Assembly: GCF_004331035.1 (NCBI RefSeq)
Contig: NZ_SJNT01000009.1
Location: 1-64,000, forward strand
Direction of reading: 5' to 3'
DNA from: Acinetobacter sp. ANC 4910
GTDB lineage: Bacteria > Pseudomonadota > Gammaproteobacteria > Pseudomonadales > Moraxellaceae
Length of the DNA stretch: 64,000 nt
Shown here in pieces: positions 16,721 through 24,612 of the stretch (positions are counted from its first letter, which is position 1; each line of letters begins with the position of its first letter). The position numbers and the translations under genes were made by a program. The notes below the pieces were generated by a model that saw only the letters and a program-made list of their open reading frames with translations, was not told where the DNA came from and ran no database searches.

Positions 16721-17521
16721 CTAGTTCAAATGAAAACTCAGGGTTTGTCCATCATCAGGAATATAGACGCGATCTTTTTCCCCAATTTCGGTAACAAGAT
16801 TTTGAATATCCGCTCTTTTCACTGGGCAGTGATTTAACGCCTCAAAATGATTCGCAATCACATGCTTTGGGGAAAGTTGGATAAATTTTCTGACTTCACT
16901 TTCAGTCATTAAGATGGGTTTTCCAACATCCATTTGTGCTTCGCCTGCTGCCACAACAGTAATATCTGGATTAAACTGAAAAATCGCAGTTTTTACATCC
17001 TCAGTGAGCACGGTATCACCACTGATGTAAATTGATGGTTCATTCGGTAGATCCAGAAAAAAGCCACAACCATTCGCCATAAATTTACTGATCCAACCAT
17101 GCCCATGCTTCGCAGGGACAGCAACGAGGCGACCACCCAAAAACTGGATTTCTTTCCAATGCTCAATTCCTGCCTGAACATTTAGACCCAGATTTTTCAG
17201 GTAAGGTGCATCATTACTAAACGTATATACAGGAATTTGTTTATCCGCTAAAAACTTCTCTCCAGTTCGATCTAAATGATCGGTATGCTGGAATGCTCTG
17301 ATATTGAAGGTTTGGCTGTGCGTAATAAAACAATGCGTGACTTTCTCTAAAAGTTCCGCTGCATTGTCGGGAAGTTCAACCAACGGATTTTTCTCAGCCT
17401 TAAATTTCAAATAGGAAAATGCAGGGAGAGATCCTTTTTTACCTAACATTGGGTCAATAAGAATAAAATTGTTCCCAGTTTCAATGATAAAAGTAGCACT
17501 ACGTAAATGATGAATGTTCAT
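16721..17521 (-). CDS. MBL-fold metallo-hydrolase, UlaG-like group
   Basis: The 266-residue protein starts MNIHHLRSATFIIETGNNFILIDP, the UlaG-like opening, and carries later metal ligands in SGDTVLTED and the HVIANHFEALNHCP region. The metal motif is unusual: His68 is followed by Ser-Gln and ten residues before His79-x-Asp81-His82, instead of the compact HxHxDH. Members hydrolyse lactones or phosphoesters, but no substrate can be given. It stands alone. Confidence 0.85.
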   Translation of the reverse strand: MNIHHLRSATFIIETGNNFILIDPMLGKKGSLPAFSYLKFKAEKNPLVELPDNAAELLEKVTHCFITHSQTFNIRAFQHTDHLDRTGEKFLADKQIPVYTFSNDAPYLKNLGLNVQAGIEHWKEIQFLGGRLVAVPAKHGHGWISKFMANGCGFFLDLPNEPSIYISGDTVLTEDVKTAIFQFNPDITVVAAGEAQMDVGKPILMTESEVRKFIQLSPKHVIANHFEALNHCPVKRADIQNLVTEIGEKDRVYIPDDGQTLSFHLN

Positions 17522-17867
17522 TGTAAAGTCTGTCAGTTTTATTGCTATAAAGTAGAGATATGACCTTACAATGAGTTTACTAAATGGTGCAATAACGCTT
17601 TTGGGCTATATTTAGCTAAATTAAACAAAACCGACTTTGTCCATGTGAAGTGAACTCATGTCAAAGTTGATAAGATCTATCCTCGCTCTCAACGGATACC
17701 CAATTTGAATCCACTAAATGCAGTTTGGGTGAGGAATTTCATTGGACACAGAGGAATTGTCCACCCCGATTTAGCCACTCCATAATTAATAATCTGGAGT
17801 GGCTTTATTGTGAAAGCATATAGGTATATTTATGATATTTAACTAGGTCATTAATTTTTTTCTAAAG
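17522..17867. other. intergenic stretch with one strong hairpin
   Basis: Apart from the metallo-hydrolase promoter side and the hairpin at 17774-17803 I see no gene. A 6-bp inverted repeat (TGGACA / TGTCCA near 17742-17762) lies just before the hairpin. Confidence 0.4.
17774..17803. terminator. terminator-like hairpin
   Basis: GCCACTCCA (17774-17782) pairs with TGGAGTGGC (17795-17803) and is followed by TTTATT on the plus strand. It lies beyond the 3' end of the minus-strand marR-17868 operon and may end it. Confidence 0.6.
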
Positions 17868-18206
17868 TTAAATATTGGACAGTGCCGTAATATGTTCAGA
17901 AAAGCTAGTTTCCTTGCCAGCAGCATTAACATGGTTGAAATAGTCATACCAACCACTCGCTTTAATACCAGCAAGTAACACATCACGAATTTCTTCGTTA
18001 GGGAAATGCCAAATTCCTAAAAATTGATGCTCGCTACTTTGATCAACATTAGAGTCAATTTGTGTGAGTGTTAATGCTTTAACACCAAGATCCGATAATT
18101 TGCCCATCGCAGCTCCAACATTATTTAAATATTGGGTACGCTCATCTAATGATAATGCTTTCCAAGCTGAATTAGGGGTATAGAGTTCGATCAAATACTG
18201 ATTCAT
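17868..18206 (-). CDS. conserved hypothetical protein (DUF6616-like)
   Basis: The 112-residue soluble protein starts MNQYLIELYTPNSAWKAL and looks like a small alpha/beta dimer of the DUF6616 kind, which is my best but uncertain match. Its start is 2 bases after the stop of the MarR gene, so the two are one operon and it is probably the repressor's target. No catalytic motif is visible. Confidence 0.75.
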   Translation of the reverse strand: MNQYLIELYTPNSAWKALSLDERTQYLNNVGAAMGKLSDLGVKALTLTQIDSNVDQSSEHQFLGIWHFPNEEIRDVLLAGIKASGWYDYFNHVNAAGKETSFSEHITALSNI

Positions 18207-18208
18207 AA

Positions 18209-18700
18209 TTATTCCTTGTGATGAAGATTATTGGAAACCTTTGTTAATAATTGGGTTAACTGTTTGTGCTCTTGTGTAGATAAATTTCCAAATATTTTTG
18301 CAATCCAACGGCTATGCTGATCAAATACATTTTTAGCCATAGACTCCCCTTTCAATGTAAGTCTAACTTTGAGAGCACGGCGGTCTTCTGTATCAGCATG
18401 TCGTTCTACCAACCCTTCACGCTCTAAACCATCAAGTAGACCTGTAACTGTTGATCGGGTGATACCTGCTTGCTCAGCTAAAGTCTTCGGTGCTACTTCT
18501 TGATTTGCTGCATCAAGCAAAAATAACAAAATAAACCGTCCTTCAGATAAACCATGGACAGAAAGTTGGTCTGCACAATCTTTATCTATATGTGAAGCAA
18601 GAGAAAGTGTTAAAAAGCACAGCTCAATACTTTTAATATCAGGAAGTTGACGTTTATTTACTTCACTTAGAAGCACTTGGTATTTTTTATCAAGAGGCAT
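18209..18700 (-). CDS. MarR-family regulator
   Basis: The 163-residue protein has the winged helix in TLAEQAGITRSTVTGLLDGLEREGLVERHADTEDRRALKVRLTLKGE, about residues 75-122, with the DxRA wing of MarR proteins. It is transcribed with the small downstream gene (2-base gap) and very likely autoregulates. The signal is unknown. Confidence 0.88.
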   Translation of the reverse strand: MPLDKKYQVLLSEVNKRQLPDIKSIELCFLTLSLASHIDKDCADQLSVHGLSEGRFILLFLLDAANQEVAPKTLAEQAGITRSTVTGLLDGLEREGLVERHADTEDRRALKVRLTLKGESMAKNVFDQHSRWIAKIFGNLSTQEHKQLTQLLTKVSNNLHHKE

Positions 18701-18904
18701 TTAGTTAGTCACAAAATAGTAAGCCACCAAACTATATTGGTATCTATGTAATATTGTCAATATTAGATTTGAGTTAAACAAAAATTAATTTAATAGGTCT
18801 TTTCGACATAATACAAAACCTACATGCCTTTGAATCGGTAGGAAAAACATGGGATATGATTCTCCTAACCCCCATAAACAATAGGTTCTATACCATTCAC
18901 TTAT

Positions 18905-19342
18905 CTAAAGCTTAAGTTCGCTTTTAATTTTTGCACAGACTTTTAAGGTCGAATTCACTTCATTTTCATTCAGATTGAGTTTGCACTTAGTATCTTGGAA
19001 GATTTTCGCAACAGGATCTTTTAAATTCTGACCAGATTCAGTTAATGAAATATATTTACGGCGACGATCAAGTGTATCTATAGCTACTACAACAAAACCT
19101 GATTTCTCAAGTCGTTTAATGATCGGTGTGAGTGAACCAAGATCAAACAAAGTTTGCTCACTCAGTTCGCTAGATGACAAGTGATTTTGATTCCAAAGAG
19201 CAGCCAACACCAGAAGTTGAGGATATGTTATTCCAAGTTCAGATAATGGTTTGGTGTAGTTTCGCATCATAGCATTCGTCGTCGAATACAGTGTAAAACA
19301 GAGCATTTTGTCAAAATTAAATGTATCTAGCATCGAACTCAT
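18905..19342 (-). CDS. MarR-family regulator, OhrR-like (peroxide-sensing type)
   Basis: The 145-residue protein carries the OhrR N-terminal motif with the reactive Cys in MLCFTLYSTTNAM (about residue 15), then ELGITYPQLLVLAALW and the wing ELSEQTLFDLGSLTPIIKRLEKSGFV...DRRRKYISLTESG. OhrR proteins sense organic hydroperoxides or hypochlorite through that Cys. It is the last gene of the rpe-hemE operon (20 bases after hemE), and a 20-bp palindrome overlaps the operon promoter at 21696-21715, which fits autorepression. Confidence 0.88.
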   Translation of the reverse strand: MSSMLDTFNFDKMLCFTLYSTTNAMMRNYTKPLSELGITYPQLLVLAALWNQNHLSSSELSEQTLFDLGSLTPIIKRLEKSGFVVVAIDTLDRRRKYISLTESGQNLKDPVAKIFQDTKCKLNLNENEVNSTLKVCAKIKSELKL

Positions 19343-19361
19343 CTGTTATGTCCTGAAAAAA

Positions 19362-20426
19362 TTAAAAACGATGAACAGCCTCAATTAACACGGACACCGA
19401 ATCTGGGTTTGTTTCCTTCGAAATTCCATGCCCCAAGTTAAACACAAAACCTGTATCATCTTTTTGTTTTCCATAAAAAGATGTCATGACTTTATTCACT
19501 TCGTTTTGAATTACAGAATCATGGGCAAGTAATACTGCGGGGTCGAGATTACCCTGCAAGGCAACTTTAGAACCCACTCGCTGACGTGCTAAATCCAGAT
19601 CAGTCATCCAGTCGAGTCCTAAAGCATTCGCTCCACATCCTGCCATTTCTTCAAGCCATTGACCACCTCCTTTTGTAAAGACAATTGAAGGAACTGAACG
19701 CTCACCTAACTGGTCTTTTAAACTATCTAAAATAAAGGAAATGTACTTTAGGGAAAATTCTTGATAAGCAGCTCGACTTAGTAACCCTCCCCACGTATCA
19801 AAAATCATGATGGCCTGTGCGCCAGCTTCTACCTGACATTTAAGATGCTGTACAACGGCTTGAGCATTTTTTTCTAGTAATTGATGTAATATTTTGGGGT
19901 TGCTATAAAGCATACTTTTTATCGTAATAAAATCTTTTGAACCCTGTCCCTCGACCATATAACAAGCCAATGTCCACGGACTTCCAGAAAATCCAATCAA
20001 TGGGACTTTGCCATTGAGCTCATGACGACATTGGCTGACTGTCTGATATACGTAAGATAAAGATTCATGGGAAGGAATCTCTAAATTATTGATCGCTTGT
20101 TCAGAACGTATAGGGTTTTTGAATTTAGGTCCATGATTTTCTTCAAAATATAAACCTAAACCCATTGCATCAGGAATAGTCAAAATATCAGAAAATACAA
20201 TTGCTGCATCTAAATCATAACGTCGGATTGGCTGCAAAGTTACTTCAGTTGCATAGTCAGGTGTTTTCATTAGGTTAATGAAATTTCCTGCCATTTTACG
20301 CACGGCTCGATATTCAGGAAGATAGCGACCAGCTTGGCGCATCATCCAGATTGGTGTTCGATCTACGGGTTGTTTTTGTAAGGCTCTAATAAAGTTAGTA
20401 TTTTTAAGTGGTGCAAAGTTGGTCAT
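19362..20426 (-). CDS. hemE: uroporphyrinogen decarboxylase
   Basis: The 354-residue protein is full length and keeps the family hallmarks: [14 protein letters not shown] near the N-terminus, [15 protein letters not shown] with the catalytic Asp, [19 protein letters not shown] with the active-site Tyr, FDTWGG and the C-terminal FNLGHGI. It removes the four acetate carboxyls of uroporphyrinogen III in haem synthesis. Its operon mates (rpe, an OhrR-like regulator and two dead genes) are unusual for hemE, so this may be a stress-regulated second copy. Whether another copy exists cannot be seen here. Confidence 0.92.
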   Translation of the reverse strand: MTNFAPLKNTNFIRALQKQPVDRTPIWMMRQAGRYLPEYRAVRKMAGNFINLMKTPDYATEVTLQPIRRYDLDAAIVFSDILTIPDAMGLGLYFEENHGPKFKNPIRSEQAINNLEIPSHESLSYVYQTVSQCRHELNGKVPLIGFSGSPWTLACYMVEGQGSKDFITIKSMLYSNPKILHQLLEKNAQAVVQHLKCQVEAGAQAIMIFDTWGGLLSRAAYQEFSLKYISFILDSLKDQLGERSVPSIVFTKGGGQWLEEMAGCGANALGLDWMTDLDLARQRVGSKVALQGNLDPAVLLAHDSVIQNEVNKVMTSFYGKQKDDTGFVFNLGHGISKETNPDSVSVLIEAVHRF

Positions 20427-20454
20427 TTGAGGCTCTAATTATATAGATGGGGAT

Positions 20455-21132
20455 TTAGCTAATTCGATGATGATTTGCAGCATTTTTCATTTCTGAAATA
20501 GCTTCTTGATAATTAGAAGTATTGAATATCGCCGTTCCAGCTACGAATGTATCTGCGCCCCATTTAGCAATTTCAGCGATATTGCCCGCATTCACGCCAC
20601 CATCCACTTCAAGACGAATATTTCTACCACTTGAATCGATTAACTTTCGTGCCTCAGCAATTTTAGGAAGAACAGCAGGTATAAATTTTTGTCCGCCAAA
20701 TCCTGGATTTACCGACATAATGAGCATTAAATCGATTTTATCCATAAGGTACTTGCATGAATCAAGCGAAGTTGCTGGGTTGAACACCAAGCCAGCTTTG
20801 CATCCTAGGTCTTTAATGAGCTGAATTGAACGATCTAAATGAATAGTGGCATCAGGGTGAATAGAGATATAGTTTGCACCCGCTTTTGCAAAATCAACGA
20901 TCAAGGAATCTACTGGTGAAGCCATCAGATGCACATCTATCGGTGCTTGAATTCCTTCAGACCTAAGTGCAGAACAAACTTGAGCCCCCATGGTTAAGTT
21001 GGGAACATAGTGATTGTCCATAATATCAAGGTGAATCATATCTGCACCAGAATCTAATACTGACTTCACTTCTTCACCTAAACGGGCGAAATTTGCTGCT
21101 AGAATTGAGGGAGCAATCCAAATGTCATTCAT
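20455..21132 (-). CDS. rpe: ribulose-phosphate 3-epimerase
   Basis: The 225-residue TIM barrel shows [31 protein letters not shown] with the metal-binding His/Asp, [19 protein letters not shown] and EVDGGVN with the second catalytic Asp. It interconverts ribulose-5-phosphate and xylulose-5-phosphate. It lies 28 bases before hemE in the same minus-strand operon. As with hemE, the placement under an OhrR-like regulator suggests an accessory copy (inference). Confidence 0.92.
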   Translation of the reverse strand: MNDIWIAPSILAANFARLGEEVKSVLDSGADMIHLDIMDNHYVPNLTMGAQVCSALRSEGIQAPIDVHLMASPVDSLIVDFAKAGANYISIHPDATIHLDRSIQLIKDLGCKAGLVFNPATSLDSCKYLMDKIDLMLIMSVNPGFGGQKFIPAVLPKIAEARKLIDSSGRNIRLEVDGGVNAGNIAEIAKWGADTFVAGTAIFNTSNYQEAISEMKNAANHHRIS

Positions 21133-21160
21133 ATAAAGCGCCTAAATATAAAAATAGTTA

Positions 21161-21427
21161 TCAATAATTTGCAAAAGAGGATTTGATATCCAAAATCATC
21201 TCGTGACTTAAGTTTTCTAAATGTAAGTGATGACCACCTTCGTACCAGCTTACTTTTGCATTTTTTCCTAAATACTGTGATTTCGAATGAAATTTATCAC
21301 CAACAAATAAACCACTTGTTCCAAGCAGAATAGTCAAAAAACAATCAATTTCGTTTAGAAAGCGACCAGCTTGTTCATCAGTTAACTGAATTGGTTTTGA
21401 TAAAGTGAGCCGAGGATCATGTCACCA
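21161..21427 (-). pseudogene. alpha/beta hydrolase remnant (C-terminal part)
   Basis: Reading the minus strand from 21427 gives W, stop, HDPRLTLSKPIQLTDEQAGRFL and on to NAKVSWYEGGHHLHLENL, ending at the stop at 21161. This is the C-terminal third of a serine-hydrolase-like alpha/beta hydrolase (WxHDPRL, late GGHHLH with the catalytic His). The N-terminal two thirds, including the nucleophile elbow, are missing. It lies directly upstream of rpe. Confidence 0.7.
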
Positions 21428-21435
21428 TCGTTAAA

Positions 21436-21572
21436 AACATACTTCTGTGTTGCCGCCGTAAGACTTAATTAATTTGACAACCGATAGGTTCGGATTAACT
21501 TTGAGCGCATAAAAAATATCAACATATTCTGGCAAAGCATTTCTTAATTCTTGGAAGCTTTTTCTTTATTGG
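21436..21572 (-). pseudogene. PLP-dependent decarboxylase remnant (ornithine/DAP decarboxylase type)
   Basis: The minus strand reads FQELRNALPEYVDIFYALK then VNPNLSVVKLIKSYGGNTEV before a stop. This is the N-terminal barrel of a fold-type III decarboxylase, with YALKVNP holding the PLP lysine. The fragment is in the same frame as the hydrolase remnant next to it, so one deletion probably joined the two genes. Confidence 0.7.
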
Positions 21573-21681
21573 CTTTCATCATAAAGTTAACGTTCCCCAT
21601 TTTTTTATTTTCAATAAAATATCTATAGAACAATTCATTTTAAAAAATTCCACTAATTTGTACTTCTATAATTAGAGCGTT

Positions 21682-21715
21682 ATTCTACAAAAATAATACT
21701 TTGCGCGCAAAGTAT
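21682..21715 (-). promoter_or_regulatory. promoter with overlapping 20-bp palindromic operator
   Basis: ATACTTTGCGCGCAAAGTAT (21696-21715) is a perfect palindrome. On the minus strand TTGCGC within it serves as a -35 box, 17 bases before TAGAAT (21687-21682), a good -10. The palindrome therefore covers the -35 box of the promoter for the decayed genes, rpe, hemE and the OhrR-like gene. OhrR/MarR dimers bind such palindromes. Confidence 0.65.
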
Positions 21716-22034
21716 CTCTTTTGGTAATTGCAACTAAAATAATTTTATGCTTGTTGTATGAAGTTTAATCAAAATTATAGGATTCGAATTTTTCCCAATT
21801 TATCAGGTCGCTAATTAATGCACGAAAGGTTTATCGCTGAAATCCATTTGTAATCATAAGTTTTGCTGTAATTTTTTTAAGTAATTTTTCACATTTTAAC
21901 GGTGTTAAGCCAAAATCTTTGTCATATGGATTAAGTCATAAAACCTGTAATAATAACTATTTAGGTAATAGACCTACCAAAGATTAAATTATATTTCACC
22001 ATACTTGCTTGAATTTGGCATTTAACAGCATCAA
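21716..22034. other. intergenic stretch, possible coding relics
   Basis: No intact frame is present. A minus-strand piece near 21777-21833 reads ALISDLINWEKFESYNFD before a stop and could be the tail of a lost protein, but I cannot name it. Confidence 0.3.
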
Positions 22035-22850
22035 TTAAGCCATTATCTTTAGATTCGAGACATCTTTCTGTAAGCAAGTTTGAATGTATTCAGCATAAAC
22101 CGATAATTTTTCATAAATATGTTCTGCATAAAACATATCTTCAATCAGTCGAGATGCCTGTTCCAAGCTATAACTTCCATTCGCGCAGAGTAATTGTGCG
22201 TTTAATTTTGAAAATTTTTCACATATTTCAATATAAGTTTGATCTTTACGTTTAAACAGTAACTTATGCATGTTAAGTTCAGTGCAATCTGTGATTTGGT
22301 CATATGGATCAGTTTGAATAATATGAATTTGAATTTTTAAAAATTTCTCAAGTTCTTCTATCTTTTGTCTATTCAGTTTTAAGTCAGTGATCAGATAGAT
22401 ATTGGAAACGTCTGTTCTAGAAAGTGCCTTGAGTAAGGAATAATAAAAAAAATCAACTGCATTAAGCTCTAGATAACTCAAATCTACATACAGATTGAGA
22501 GCTTCCAGCGCGGCATCAGCCTTAAAATTTTGGCTTTTCCCTGCCTGATAATATGGATTTAAAATATCCAAAACAGCATCGGTTGCTGGACTCTGGTAGA
22601 TGACCTTTTGGTTCAGATTTGCAAGAACAAAGGGAGAAAATAAATACGCCACATTGTACTGATGTGCTTGAATTGCAGATTGAATAATATAGTGCACTTT
22701 AGATTTTGAGAGCTCACGTAAAACTTTAGCCCTAAGTAATGTTGCCTCTAAGTTGACATAGTGTTGTGCAAGCTTCTTTTGCAGTACTTCGGAAAAAATT
22801 TCATTTTCAACAATTTCAGGAATACTGTTTAAACTCTGAGTTACAAACAT
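22035..22850 (-). CDS. hypothetical protein, 271 residues
   Basis: I do not recognise this protein. It is soluble, mostly helical by composition, has no signal peptide and no Cys-rich or nucleotide-binding motif. The central segment (VDLSYLELNAVDFFYYSLLKALS, then SNIYLITDLKLNRQKIEELEKFLKIQI) could be an alpha/beta unit. Length, lack of stops and position next to a divergent regulatory region support a real gene. It is divergent to cydA, separated by about 290 bases. Confidence 0.75.
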   Translation of the reverse strand: MFVTQSLNSIPEIVENEIFSEVLQKKLAQHYVNLEATLLRAKVLRELSKSKVHYIIQSAIQAHQYNVAYLFSPFVLANLNQKVIYQSPATDAVLDILNPYYQAGKSQNFKADAALEALNLYVDLSYLELNAVDFFYYSLLKALSRTDVSNIYLITDLKLNRQKIEELEKFLKIQIHIIQTDPYDQITDCTELNMHKLLFKRKDQTYIEICEKFSKLNAQLLCANGSYSLEQASRLIEDMFYAEHIYEKLSVYAEYIQTCLQKDVSNLKIMA

Positions 22851-22930
22851 TTCATGACCGACTAAATTGACTTATTTCGATCTATTTTCATCTTATTTGA
22901 TTGTCATAAGTAGCTACAAAAAACTATAAA

Positions 22931-22979
22931 TAAAAATATAACAGAAATGCTAGAACTTTTTAGTTCTGTTATATTTTTA
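22931..22979. other. 16-bp perfect stem hairpin in the cydA upstream region
   Basis: TAAAAATATAACAGAA (22931-22946) pairs perfectly with TTCTGTTATATTTTTA (22964-22979). The T-run on the 3' arm makes it terminator-like on the plus strand and, by symmetry, on the minus strand. It sits between two divergent genes, where no transcript should need ending, so attenuation of cyd transcription or a relic are options. Confidence 0.55.
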
Positions 22980-23056
22980 TTATCGGTATCTTGTACCTAC
23001 AGCTTAAATATATTGTCCTGCAAAATCTTGACAATTATTTAAAGTAGGTAGTTTTT

Positions 23057-23146
23057 ATGAAACGATCTATAGTTAGTTATGACATTGCACTACGCTTTGC
23101 TTGTCTCGTTTGTATTCGCTGTAGTTTGCAAAGGAGGTTTCTATGA
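23057..23146 (+). CDS. 29-residue leader ORF coupled to cydA, with CxxCxxC
   Basis: ATG at 23057 follows AGGTAG by a normal distance and opens 29 codons; the peptide contains FACLVCIRC (Cys16, 19, 22) and ends SLQRRFL. Its TGA (23144-23146) overlaps the cydA ATG (23143) as ATGA, the pattern of translational coupling, and the AAGGAGG for cydA lies inside it. A leader peptide that tunes cyd expression through Cys supply or metal/redox state is plausible. Function is inference. Confidence 0.5.
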   Translation: MKRSIVSYDIALRFACLVCIRCSLQRRFL

Positions 23147-24612
23147 GCCTTGGGTTAACTGCGCTAGAACTGGCTAGAATTCAATTTGCTTTCACTGTTT
23201 CTTTTCATATTATCTTTCCTGCAACTTCAATTGGTTTAGCTTGTTTTCTGGCCCTATTGGAATGGAAATGGTTACGTACTCAAAATCCAATTTATAAGGA
23301 TCTGTTCAAATACTGGATTAAGATTTTTGCGGTCGCCTTTGCCATGGGGGTCGTCTCAGGTATTGTCATGGCATATCAGTTTGGTACCAACTGGAGTGAA
23401 TTTTCACGAATTGCAGGTTCCATTACAGGGCCTTTACTCACTTATGAAGTCCTCAGTGCTTTTTTCCTTGAAGCGGGTTTCTTAGGCATCATGCTGTTTG
23501 GCTGGGGACGTGTGAATCCCAAAGCTCATTTCTTTGCTACCCTTATGGTCGCTATCGGAACTTGTATTTCCATGTTCTGGATTTTGTCATCCAATAGTTG
23601 GATGCAGACACCACAAGGCTTTGCCATAGAAAAAGGCATTATTGTGCCTACTGATTGGTGGGCTATTGTATTTAATCCCTCTTTCCCATATCGCTTTGCA
23701 CATATGGCAACTGCAGCATTTCTTGTGTCCTCATTATTGGTGGTGGGCACTGCTGCATGGCATTTACTCAAAGGGCGCCGTGATGAATTGGTGAAAAAAT
23801 CCTTTTCGATGGGACTATGGATGGTTCTTGTAACTTCCTGCCTGCAAGTAGCAATTGGGGATCAACATGGTTTGAATACCTTAGAGCATCAACCCAGCAA
23901 ATTGGCTGCGATAGAGGGTCATTGGGAAACCAATCATGATCATGGCATGCCTTTACTGTTATTTGCATTACCTGATATGGAAAATGAACGGAATATGATG
24001 GAGATTGGTGTGCCAAATTTAGGCAGCTTAATTCTCACCCATTCTGTAGATGGCAAAGTGACAGGTTTAAAAGATTTTGCTCCTGAAGATCGTCCACCTG
24101 TTCCAGTGGTGTTCTGGAGTTTCCGAGTTATGGTGGGGCTCGGCATGCTGATGGTGTTTATGTCACTCACCGCATTATGGTTGCGTAAAACAGGTAACTT
24201 ATATGAAAGCAGTTGGTTTCATAAGTTTGCCACGATTATGGGACCCACGGGTTATATCGCCTTACTTGCAGGTTGGGTCACAACAGAAGTTGGTCGTCAG
24301 CCTTGGGTAGTCTACGGCGTTTTACGAACCAAAGATGGCTTGTCCATGACGGTCACCGCAAATCAAGTGGGTATCAGTTTAATTATTTTTGTACTGGTCT
24401 ATACCATTGTATTTGGTGCAGGCATTTACTACATGTTGCGTTTGATCAAAGCTGGTCCAACAGCTATAGACAGCATAGATACGCATCTCACAGGCGTTGG
24501 GCATTTTAAAACGCCAATGCGACCTTTAAGTGCGGTTGATGAAGCTATTGATACGACTGAAGGCCTGCCAAACGATAATAACTTTGATCACAAGGAGAAG
24601 CACCATGATTGA
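23143..24612 (+). CDS. cydA: cytochrome bd ubiquinol oxidase subunit I (CIO type)
   Basis: The 489-residue membrane protein has the haem ligand region FTVSFHIIFPATSIGLACFLALLEW, the second haem His in RFAHMATAAFLVSS, the quinol loop DQHGLNTLEHQPSKLAAIEGHW and GRQPWVVYGVLRT. The short Q-loop and length fit the cyanide-insensitive (CioA) branch. With CydB it oxidises ubiquinol and reduces oxygen at the inner membrane. A strong AAGGAGG precedes the start, inside a leader ORF. Confidence 0.93.
   Translation: MSLGLTALELARIQFAFTVSFHIIFPATSIGLACFLALLEWKWLRTQNPIYKDLFKYWIKIFAVAFAMGVVSGIVMAYQFGTNWSEFSRIAGSITGPLLTYEVLSAFFLEAGFLGIMLFGWGRVNPKAHFFATLMVAIGTCISMFWILSSNSWMQTPQGFAIEKGIIVPTDWWAIVFNPSFPYRFAHMATAAFLVSSLLVVGTAAWHLLKGRRDELVKKSFSMGLWMVLVTSCLQVAIGDQHGLNTLEHQPSKLAAIEGHWETNHDHGMPLLLFALPDMENERNMMEIGVPNLGSLILTHSVDGKVTGLKDFAPEDRPPVPVVFWSFRVMVGLGMLMVFMSLTALWLRKTGNLYESSWFHKFATIMGPTGYIALLAGWVTTEVGRQPWVVYGVLRTKDGLSMTVTANQVGISLIIFVLVYTIVFGAGIYYMLRLIKAGPTAIDSIDTHLTGVGHFKTPMRPLSAVDEAIDTTEGLPNDNNFDHKEKHHD

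Noticed and set aside
17742-17803. possible insertion-sequence end (TGGACA/TGTCCA repeat plus hairpin)
   Set aside because: No transposase remains or target duplication are visible, and a terminator explains the hairpin.
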